From positions 5,854 to 11,009 of the forward strand of contig PMCH01000290.1 of the NCBI GenBank assembly GCA_003154055.1: a stretch of DNA of 5,156 nt, written 5' to 3'. Under the pieces are notes generated by a model. That model searched no databases, was not told where the DNA came from, and saw nothing but the letters and a program-made list of their open reading frames with translations. Shown here one piece after another: positions 1-5,156 of the stretch. The stretch is from Acidobacteriaceae bacterium (GTDB taxonomy: Bacteria > Acidobacteriota > Terriglobia > Terriglobales > Acidobacteriaceae). The number at the start of each line of letters is the position of its first letter. Position 1 is the first letter of the stretch. Both the position numbers and the translations under genes were made by a program.

Positions 1-495
1 ACCACGCCGGGAACCTATCACCTGTTCTGCGCCGAGTATTGCGGAACCTCTCACTCCGGAATGATCGGCAATATCATTGTCATGGAACCGAAGGAATACG
101 CGCAGTGGATGGCGGGTGGCCCGTCGGCGCCGCTGCCCGAAGCCGGCAAGCAATTATTCGCGTCGCTCGGCTGCAGTACCTGCCATCGTTTTGACATTCA
201 GGGCCGCGGCCCGAACCTGACGGCGGTTTACAACAAGCCGGTCTTGCTCGAAGACGGACGCACCGTGATCGCGGACGAGAATTATGTGCGCGAGTCGATC
301 CTGAACCCGACCGCGAAGATTGTGAATGGCTTTAAGCCCGTCATGCCGACCTTCCAGGGCCTGGTGAGCGACGAACAACTGAATGCGCTGGTGGCTTACG
401 TCAAGTCGTTAGGCCAGGCGCCCGCAGGCACGGCCGGTGCGCAAAATCAGCCCGCCGCTCCTGCCGGACAACCCCAGACGACGCAGGTGCAATAG
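1..495 (+). CDS. coxB: Cytochrome c oxidase subunit II with fused cytochrome c domain (caa3 type), 3' part
   Basis: The reading frame is open from base 1, so only the last 164 residues are seen; the membrane anchor, most of the cupredoxin domain and the first CuA histidine lie upstream. Residues 10-21 of this fragment carry the CuA motif C-x-E-x-C-x3-H-x2-M (C10, E12, C14, H18, M21); in the family E12 also bridges to the Mg site of subunit I. A class I cytochrome c domain follows: C58-S-T-C61-H62 binds heme c covalently and M115 in 'VMPTF' is the likely sixth ligand. The protein ends in an Ala/Gln/Pro/Thr-rich tail (about residues 138-164), probably disordered. Such a fusion defines caa3 oxidases: the domain receives electrons on the outer face of the membrane and passes them to CuA. 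An internal ATG at 61 is not a real start, because the CuA motif precedes it. The coxA start follows the stop after 2 bases, so the two are probably translationally coupled. Confidence 0.96.
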   Translation, partial: TTPGTYHLFCAEYCGTSHSGMIGNIIVMEPKEYAQWMAGGPSAPLPEAGKQLFASLGCSTCHRFDIQGRGPNLTAVYNKPVLLEDGRTVIADENYVRESILNPTAKIVNGFKPVMPTFQGLVSDEQLNALVAYVKSLGQAPAGTAGAQNQPAAPAGQPQTTQVQ

Positions 496-497
496 TT

Positions 498-2144
498 ATG
501 GCGAGCGCAGCAATCCCGGCCAATCAGTCCCCGAAGACGAACTATCTCACCAACGGGTACAGCCTCAAGTCCTGGCTGCTGACCACCGACCACAAGCGCA
601 TCGCGATCCTTTACCTGATCTCGATTACGCTCTTCTTTTTCCTGGGCGGCTTTTTCGCCATGCTCATCCGGCTTGAGCTGCTGACCCCGCAGGGCGATCT
701 CATGCACGCCGACACCTACAACAAGGTGTTCACCATGCATGGCATCATCATGGTGTTCTTCTTCCTGATCCCGGTGGTGCCCGCGGTGCTGGGAAATTTT
801 CTGGTCCCGCTCATGATCGGCGCCAAGGATCTTGCCTTCCCTCGCATCAATCTGCTGAGCTGGTATCTCTACATCATCGCGGGCGTGCTCTTTCTGCACT
901 GCATGCTGGTCGGCGGCGTGGATACCGGTTGGACATTCTATCCCCCGTTCAGCACCTCCGCCAGTAATACCAATGTGATTGAGGCGGGACTGGCGGTTTT
1001 CATTGCCGGATTCTCGTCTATTTTCACGGGGCTGAATTTCATTGTCACGATCCACCGCATGCGCGCCCCGGGCCTGACCTGGAACCGTCTCCCCTTGTTT
1101 ATCTGGGCAAATTACGCGACCAGCGTCATCATGATTCTGGGCACGCCGGTGGTGGCCATTACCATCATCCTGGTAGCCGCCGAGCGAACGCTCCACCTGG
1201 GCATCTTCGATCCGAAACTCGGCGGAGATCCGCTGCTGTTCCAGCATCTGTTCTGGTTCTACTCCCATCCGGCGGTCTACATCATGATCCTGCCGTCGAT
1301 GGGCGTGATCAGCGAACTGATCGCCTGCTTCGCGCGCAAGCGCATCTTTGGCTATAACTTCGTGGCGCTTTCCAGCATCGCTCTGGCCGTCTTTGGTTTT
1401 CTGGTCTGGGCGCACCACATGTTCGTTTCCGGGATGTCGCTCTACGCCGCGATGGTGTTTTCCTTCCTGAGCTTCTCGGTGGGCGTACCCTCCGCCGTCA
1501 AGGTCTTCAACTGGACGGCCACTCTCTACCGGGGTTCGATCTCCTATGCGACGCCGATGCTTTACGCCTTCGGTTTCATCGGGCTGTTCACCATTGGCGG
1601 ATTGACCGGACTGTTCCTGGCCACGCTTGGCATTGACGTTCACGTCACCGACACGTATTTTGTCGTCGCCCACTTCCACTACGTCATGGTGGGCGGTGTG
1701 CTGATGGGATTTCTGGGAGGCATGCATTTCTGGTGGCCCAAGATCAGCGGCCGCATGTATCCAGAAGCCTGGGCCAAGCTCTCGGCACTGTTCGTCTTTG
1801 TCGGCTTCAACCTGACGTTCTTCCCCCAATTCATTCTTGGGTATGTCGGGATGCCGCGCCGCTACTGGCAGTATCCGCACGAGTTCCAGGTGCTGAACGT
1901 ACTCTCGACGGCCGGCGCCAGCGTGCTCGCCGTGGGCTACCTGCTGCCGATGATTTACTTCCTGTGGTCGTTGCGCTACGGGCCGATCGCGGAAGCGAAT
2001 CCGTGGAATGCCGCCGGACTCGAGTGGAAGGCAGCGTCTCCGCCAACCACGTTCAATTTTGACGAGACCCCCGTCGTGACCTGGGAAGCCTACAACTACG
2101 ACGAGATTGACGCCAAGCCGCAGGAGGTTCCCGTTGGCCGATAG
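498..2144 (+). CDS. coxA: Cytochrome c oxidase subunit I, A2-type heme-copper oxidase
   Basis: Catalytic subunit, 548 residues, about twelve membrane helices, normal family length. It reduces O2 to water and pumps protons. Visible ligands: H81 ('TMHGIIM') and H394 for low-spin heme a; H392 for heme a3; H257, H306 and H307 for CuB; Y261 is the expected His-Tyr cross-link partner of H257. D-channel residues N100, D111 and N118 are kept, and so is the K-channel lysine K335 ('PSAVKVF', with Ser where many have Thr). The usual 'GHPEVY' is here 'YSHPAVY' (residues 255-261), lacking the helix VI glutamate; this YSHP pattern is the known signature of A2-type oxidases such as that of Rhodothermus marinus. 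The residue before D385, normally the Mg-ligand histidine of 'HDTY', is T384. The ATG at 498 has a modest Shine-Dalgarno-like AGGTG at 485-489 inside the coxB end. The 3' end overlaps coxC. Confidence 0.98.
   Translation: MASAAIPANQSPKTNYLTNGYSLKSWLLTTDHKRIAILYLISITLFFFLGGFFAMLIRLELLTPQGDLMHADTYNKVFTMHGIIMVFFFLIPVVPAVLGNFLVPLMIGAKDLAFPRINLLSWYLYIIAGVLFLHCMLVGGVDTGWTFYPPFSTSASNTNVIEAGLAVFIAGFSSIFTGLNFIVTIHRMRAPGLTWNRLPLFIWANYATSVIMILGTPVVAITIILVAAERTLHLGIFDPKLGGDPLLFQHLFWFYSHPAVYIMILPSMGVISELIACFARKRIFGYNFVALSSIALAVFGFLVWAHHMFVSGMSLYAAMVFSFLSFSVGVPSAVKVFNWTATLYRGSISYATPMLYAFGFIGLFTIGGLTGLFLATLGIDVHVTDTYFVVAHFHYVMVGGVLMGFLGGMHFWWPKISGRMYPEAWAKLSALFVFVGFNLTFFPQFILGYVGMPRRYWQYPHEFQVLNVLSTAGASVLAVGYLLPMIYFLWSLRYGPIAEANPWNAAGLEWKAASPPTTFNFDETPVVTWEAYNYDEIDAKPQEVPVGR
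2122..2127 (+). promoter_or_regulatory. Ribosome binding site deciding the coxC start
   Basis: A perfect AGGAGG lies inside the end of coxA, 6 bases before the TTG at 2134. It is the strongest Shine-Dalgarno sequence I noticed in the window and it fixes the non-ATG start of coxC. The TTG at 2107 in the same frame lies upstream of it and cannot use it. Confidence 0.8.
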
Positions 2145-2841
2145 TCACGCCACCGCAGTGGACACCGCCGTCGCCAGTCCGCAACTGCGCCACCACTTCG
2201 CCGACATGGAGCAGCAGAAGAACGCCGCCTCGCTCGGCATGTGGCTGTTCCTGGTGACGGAAATCATGTTCTTCGGCGGCATGTTCTGCGCCTACCTGGT
2301 GTACCGCACGAAATATTTCAATGCGTTCGCTGCCGGAAGCCAACAGTTGAGCATCGGTATGGGCGCCTTCAATACGGCGGTCCTGCTGATCAGTAGTTTG
2401 ACTGTCGTGCTGGCGGTGAGAGCGGCGCAGGATGGAAAGCGCAAGCAGTTGGTGAGCTACCTGGTCATCACCGTGCTGCTGGGATTGACCTTTTTGGGTG
2501 TAAAGGGCGTGGAGTACCGCGAAAAATTCGAGAAGCATCACGTGCCGGGTCCTACCTTCCAGTTCACCGATACTTTCGATGACAACGGCAAGAAGATCCC
2601 CGTCGACGCTCAACACGCCCAGCTCTTTTTCTCCATCTACTTCGTCATGACCGGGATGCACGCGCTCCACATGATCATTGGATGCGGCCTGTTTACCGTT
2701 CTGACGGTGTTCGCCTGGAAGGGCCACTACTCGCCCGGATACTACACGCCCATAGAAAATGCCGGCCTGTACTGGCATTTGGTGGACATCATCTGGATTT
2801 ATCTGTTTCCGTTGCTGTATTTGATCAGCCGTCACTCGTGA
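2134..2841 (+). CDS. coxC: Cytochrome c oxidase subunit III
   Basis: Membrane subunit III, 235 residues from the TTG at 2134, which overlaps the last 11 bases of coxA. I chose this start because AGGAGG sits 6 bases upstream; the first ATG (2206) has no good binding site and would cut into the conserved N-terminal part. Five membrane segments are visible, roughly at residues 35-57, 75-93, 102-120, 165-195 and 213-232, matching the short bacterial form. The conserved membrane glutamate is E43 ('WLFLVTEIMFFGG'). The family motifs 'KGVEYREKF' and, near the C-terminus, 'YWHLVDIIWIYLFPLLY' are present. In the family, subunit III binds lipid, sits against subunit I and protects it from turnover inactivation while helping proton uptake. 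The hydrophilic loop between helices 3 and 4 (about residues 124-163) is charged and reads normally. No frameshift is seen. Confidence 0.96.
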   Translation: MADSHATAVDTAVASPQLRHHFADMEQQKNAASLGMWLFLVTEIMFFGGMFCAYLVYRTKYFNAFAAGSQQLSIGMGAFNTAVLLISSLTVVLAVRAAQDGKRKQLVSYLVITVLLGLTFLGVKGVEYREKFEKHHVPGPTFQFTDTFDDNGKKIPVDAQHAQLFFSIYFVMTGMHALHMIIGCGLFTVLTVFAWKGHYSPGYYTPIENAGLYWHLVDIIWIYLFPLLYLISRHS

Positions 2842-2890
2842 GGGCTGGCATCGAGAACAAGTGTTGGAGTTTGATTACTGAGTTCGATCG

Positions 2891-2921
2891 CTGAGAACTG
2901 AGAACCGGGAACTGAGAACTG
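2891..2921 (+). repeat. Tandem heptamer repeat just before coxD
   Basis: Four copies of a 7-base unit run in tandem: CTGAGAA (2891), CTGAGAA (2898), the variant CCGGGAA (2905) and CTGAGAA (2912), followed by a partial CTG ending 2 bases before the coxD ATG. A looser relative (ACTGAG) appears at 2877. The last unit supplies the only Shine-Dalgarno-like bases for coxD (GAGA at 2914-2917). I recall similar CTGAGAA runs between genes in Acidobacteriota, but cannot check this here. Confidence 0.85.
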
Positions 2922-2923
2922 CC

Positions 2924-3211
2924 ATGTCAGAACACGCTACATCCCGCGGATTTTACGTTGCCCTCGGCATCAGCCTGTTGGTGTTGACCGCCGTCACGGT
3001 GGGTGCCGCGTTCGTGAATCTCGGCCCTTTCAACCCCGTGATTGCCCTGCTGATCGCCACCATCAAAGCCACGCTGGTCGTGCTGTTCTTCATGCACGTC
3101 AAAGGGGCCAGCGAAAAGATGACCGCCGCGGTGGTCATCTCGGGCTTCTTCTTCCTGGCCATCCTGCTGGTCTTGTCGATGGCCGATTACCTGACGCGGG
3201 CCTGGCGATAG
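2924..3211 (+). CDS. coxD: Cytochrome c oxidase subunit IV (small prokaryotic type)
   Basis: Small membrane protein of 95 residues with three hydrophobic segments, roughly residues 10-32, 38-59 and 67-89, matching the prokaryotic subunit IV/CyoD-like family in length and layout. The stretch 'IATIKATLVVLFFMHVK' (about residues 44-60) is typical of that family. It has no metal ligands; in related oxidases the subunit supports assembly or stability of the complex. It is the last gene of the oxidase operon and follows coxC after 82 bases, unlike the 2-base gap or overlap between the other subunits. The ribosome binding site is weak: only GAGA at 2914-2917, within the heptamer repeat, so expression may be lower than that of coxC. 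The ATG at 2924 is the natural start, directly ahead of the charged N-terminus 'MSEHATSRG'. Confidence 0.93.
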   Translation: MSEHATSRGFYVALGISLLVLTAVTVGAAFVNLGPFNPVIALLIATIKATLVVLFFMHVKGASEKMTAAVVISGFFFLAILLVLSMADYLTRAWR

Positions 3212-3221
3212 GGTTTTAACA

Positions 3222-3290
3222 CAGTCATCCTGAGCGTAGTAACACCATACGCGACAGCGCATGGTGTTGCGGAGTCGAAGGATCCCTACC
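3222..3290 (+). repeat. REP-like intergenic repeat, copy 1
   Basis: The element has fixed ends, GTCATCCTGAGCG (3224-3236) and GTCGAAGGATCCCTACC (3274-3290), around an internal hairpin. The stem is AACACCAT (3241-3248) against ATGGTGTT (3261-3268), extended outward by a T-G wobble and a G-C pair (3239-3270) and inward by GCG (3251-3253) with CGC (3258-3260), leaving a 2-base bulge and the loop ACAG. No T-run follows, so it does not look like a classic intrinsic terminator, though it could stabilise or end the coxD transcript. The fixed ends recur, inverted, in copy 2. Confidence 0.85.
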
Positions 3291-3373
3291 CAGCTTATCT
3301 GCGCTAGAACCCGCACGGCATTCCAGCGATTCAACCTTGGCGCGCCCGCGATCCCGCAGATTCCTGCTCAGAA

Positions 3374-3440
3374 GGTAGGGGTACTTCGACTGCGGCGGAG
3401 CTTCGCTAAACGCGAAGCTCCGTCCTCGCTCAGCATGACA
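3374..3440 (-). repeat. REP-like intergenic repeat, copy 2 (inverted)
   Basis: Read on the minus strand, this matches the ends of copy 1: GTCATGCTGAGCG (3427-3439, 12 of 13 identical) and GTCGAAGTACCCCTACC (3374-3390, 15 of 17). The interior differs entirely and forms a perfect 11-base-pair hairpin, CGGAGCTTCGC (3396-3406) with GCGAAGCTCCG (3412-3422), around a 5-base loop. The two copies therefore keep the frame and the hairpin while the stem sequence changes. Because they are inverted, their ends can also pair with each other across about 83 bases. Confidence 0.85.
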
Positions 3441-3531
3441 ACGCTCAGGACCCGGATCGGCATGTCCAGGAAGTAATCGCCAAACGCCCCTTGCGCGCCA
3501 CGCCCCTCATCCTCGAAGATGTTTCTGACCA

Positions 3532-5156
3532 ATGCCCGACTCGACCTCCACTCACTATGATGTCTCCGCCCGCGCGTTGAGTACGCGCTCCTTGCCCGTG
3601 GACGCCGCTGCCCTTGAAGCTGCGCTCCGCCGCCACCTTCGCGGCGAAGTCCGCTTCGACTCCGGCAGCCGCGCGCTCTACGCCACCGATGGCTCGAACT
3701 ACCGCCAGGTCCCGATCGGCATCGTCGTCCCGCGTGACACCGAGGATGTTCTCGCCGCAGTCGCGCTCTGCCGAGAACATCACGCCCCGCTGCTCGCTCG
3801 CGGCGGCGGAACCTCGCTTGCCGGGCAGTGCTGCAATGTTGCCGTCGTCCTCGACTTCTCAAAGTACATGGCGCGGATTCTCGAAATCGACCCCGCCCGC
3901 CGCATTGCGCGCGTTCAGCCGGGCGTGATCCTCGATCACTTGCGTGCTGAGGCCGAGAAGCATCAACTCACCTTCGCCCCTGATCCCGCGACTCACGACC
4001 GCTGCACGCTCGGCGGCATGATCGGCAACAACTCCTGCGGCGTGCACTCGATCATGGCCGGCAAGACGGACGACAACATCGAGTCGATTGAAATCCTCAC
4101 CTACGACGGCCATCGCATGCACGTCGGCGCCACCAGCGAAGAAGACTTCAGCCGCATCGTTGGCGAAGGCGGCCGCCGCGCCGAAATCTACTCGGGCTTG
4201 AAGTCCATCGCCGACCGCTGCGGTGACTACGTCCGGCGCCAGTTCCCGAACATTCCGCGCCGCGTTTCGGGATACAACCTGAACCACCTGCTTCCCGAAG
4301 GCGGCTTCCATGTGGCCCGCGCACTGGTGGGCTCGGAAGGAACCTGCGCCACCGTTCTTGAAGCGACCTGCCGCCTGGTGGAAAGCCCGCAGCAGCGCGT
4401 GCTGCTCGTCATCGGCTGGCCCGACATTTACCTGTGTGCCGATCACGTGCCGCAGATCATGGAGCATCGGCCCATCGGACTGGAAGGCTTCGACGACATG
4501 ATCGTCAACGCCAGCCGCCGCATGGGATTGAACCCTGAGGGCCTCTCGCTCCTGCCTGAAGGCAATGGGTGGCTGCTGGTGGAGTTTGGCGCGGACACCG
4601 CCGCCGATGCCGAAGCTCAGGCCCACCGCCTGATGCAGGCTCTTGATCGCGTCGCCGTTCCGCCCCATATGCGCCTGATCACCGATCCGCGCCAGGCCCG
4701 TCGCATCTGGGAAGTACGCGAGTCGAGCCTGGGCGCAACGTCGCACGTTCCGGGAGAGCCTCCACGCTGGGAGGGCTTCGAGGATTCCGCAGTTGCCCCG
4801 GAAAAACTCGGCGCCTACCTGCGCGACCTGCGCAAGCTGATGTATGCCCATCAGTACGACGGCGCATTCTACGGACACTTCGGCCATGCCTGCGTGCACA
4901 CGCGCATGGACTACGACCTTGAATCCGCGGAAGGGATCCGCAAGTTTCGCCAGTTCATGGAAGAAGCGGCTGACCTCGTGGTGGGCTATGGAGGTTCGCT
5001 TTCCGGCGAACATGGAGACGGCCAGTCCCGGGCCGAGCTTCTGCCCAAGATGTTCGGACCGGAACTGATGCAGGCCTTCCGCGAGTTCAAGACGCTGTGG
5101 GATCCGGACTGGAAGATGAATCCGGGCAAGGTGATCGAGCCTTACCGGCTGGATGA
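3532..5156 (+). CDS. FAD-linked oxidoreductase, YdiJ/D-2-hydroxyglutarate dehydrogenase-like, N-terminal part
   Basis: The frame is open from the ATG at 3532 to the window edge: 541 codons plus 2 bases, with the stop outside. An in-frame TGA at 3526 makes this ATG the first possible one; the binding site is poor, and TTG 3577 or GTG 3598 are alternative starts just before the conserved part. Residues about 45-235 form a PCMH-type FAD-binding domain: 'RGGGTSLAGQ' (90-99) should bind the FAD pyrophosphate, and 'CTLGGMIGNNSCGVHS' (158-173) is a second conserved FAD-site motif. The FAD-oxidase C domain follows, with 'HFGHACVH' (H449, H452, H456) and 'SGEHGDG' (E493, H494). By comparison with D-2-hydroxyglutarate dehydrogenase, H449, H456 and E493 should bind a metal and H494 act in catalysis. 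Close family members are about 950-1000 residues with a C-terminal Fe-S/CCG domain, so that half is probably beyond the window. Likely reaction: FAD-dependent oxidation of a 2-hydroxy acid; the exact substrate is unknown. Confidence 0.92.
   Translation, partial: MPDSTSTHYDVSARALSTRSLPVDAAALEAALRRHLRGEVRFDSGSRALYATDGSNYRQVPIGIVVPRDTEDVLAAVALCREHHAPLLARGGGTSLAGQCCNVAVVLDFSKYMARILEIDPARRIARVQPGVILDHLRAEAEKHQLTFAPDPATHDRCTLGGMIGNNSCGVHSIMAGKTDDNIESIEILTYDGHRMHVGATSEEDFSRIVGEGGRRAEIYSGLKSIADRCGDYVRRQFPNIPRRVSGYNLNHLLPEGGFHVARALVGSEGTCATVLEATCRLVESPQQRVLLVIGWPDIYLCADHVPQIMEHRPIGLEGFDDMIVNASRRMGLNPEGLSLLPEGNGWLLVEFGADTAADAEAQAHRLMQALDRVAVPPHMRLITDPRQARRIWEVRESSLGATSHVPGEPPRWEGFEDSAVAPEKLGAYLRDLRKLMYAHQYDGAFYGHFGHACVHTRMDYDLESAEGIRKFRQFMEEAADLVVGYGGSLSGEHGDGQSRAELLPKMFGPELMQAFREFKTLWDPDWKMNPGKVIEPYRLD

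Larger units (their letters stand above)
3212..3531. other. Non-coding gap between coxD and the FAD oxidoreductase
   Basis: These 320 bases hold no gene that I can support. The main content is an inverted pair of REP-like elements (3222-3290 and 3374-3440). The 83 bases between them and the 91 bases after them show no clear promoter boxes, operator or RNA gene by eye. A promoter for the downstream FAD gene probably lies in 3441-3531, but I cannot point to convincing -35 and -10 boxes. Short open frames here (for example 3261-3476) are made of repeat sequence and resemble no protein I know. Confidence 0.75.

Noticed and set aside
447..1880. A 477-codon open frame on the minus strand, opposite coxA
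   Set aside because: It lies antisense to a certain subunit I gene. Its protein is a run of His, Glu, Asp, Gln and Arg, as expected from reading hydrophobic codons backwards in GC-rich DNA, with no recognisable domain.
2107..2133. Upstream TTG (2107) as an alternative coxC start
   Set aside because: It precedes the AGGAGG site, has no binding site of its own seen by eye, and would add only nine Arg/Pro-rich residues encoded by coxA sequence.
2053..2835. A 260-codon open frame on the minus strand, opposite coxC
   Set aside because: Shadow of subunit III with the same low-complexity His/Gln/Asp composition; no motif and no ribosome binding site of note.
2867..2876. GGAGTTTGAT, similar to the start of 16S rRNA genes
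   Set aside because: Only ten bases match and the surroundings are a short gap between cox genes; no rRNA sequence follows.
3239..3270. Possible intrinsic terminator after coxD
   Set aside because: The hairpin is good but no T-run follows, and the same design recurs inverted in copy 2, so it is better described as part of a repeat. A role in transcript ending is still possible.
3261..3476. A 71-codon + strand frame in the gap after coxD
   Set aside because: It runs through both REP-like elements and their hairpins, has an Arg-rich composition and resembles no protein.
3859..5013. A 384-codon open frame on the minus strand, opposite the FAD oxidoreductase
   Set aside because: The + strand frame carries clear FAD-binding and FAD-oxidase C motifs throughout. 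The antisense protein resembles no family I know and is explained by codon bias.

Overview
The window reads as ordinary respiratory chromosome of a moderately GC-rich, aerobic Gram-negative-type bacterium. The best guess is an acidobacterium or a relative. That guess rests on the A2-type ('YSHP') caa3 oxidase, on the coxB-coxA-coxC-coxD order, and on intergenic repeats of the 'GTCATCCTGAGCG ... GTCGAAGGATCC' kind that I remember as common in Acidobacteriota genomes. This is inference from memory; no search was possible, and other phyla with A2-type oxidases cannot be excluded.

Layout: positions 1-3211 hold a cytochrome c oxidase operon on the + strand. It comprises the 3' end of coxB (CuA site plus a fused cytochrome c domain), coxA (catalytic subunit I), coxC (subunit III, TTG start, overlapping coxA by 11 bases) and coxD (small subunit IV). 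coxB and coxA are 2 bases apart. coxC and coxD are separated by 82 bases, of which the last 31 before the coxD start are a tandem 7-base repeat. Positions 3212-3531 are non-coding and contain two REP-like elements in opposite orientation, each wrapped around its own perfect or near-perfect hairpin. From 3532 to the window edge runs the N-terminal 541 codons of a large FAD-linked oxidoreductase (FAD_binding_4 plus FAD-oxidase C domains, YdiJ/D-2-hydroxyglutarate dehydrogenase-like), cut off by the end of the window.

How the genes work together: electrons from a cytochrome c domain fused to subunit II pass to CuA, then heme a, then the heme a3/CuB centre in subunit I, where O2 is reduced and protons are pumped. 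Subunits III and IV are membrane partners of that complex. The FAD enzyme is probably a separate transcription unit that oxidises a 2-hydroxy acid; no direct functional tie to the oxidase is visible.

I did not find evidence for a new biological system. The most interesting items are the inverted pair of REP-like elements whose internal stems differ in sequence but keep base pairing, the heptamer repeat lying against the coxD start, and the replaced residues (E to A in the HPEVY motif, H to T at the Mg site) in subunit I.
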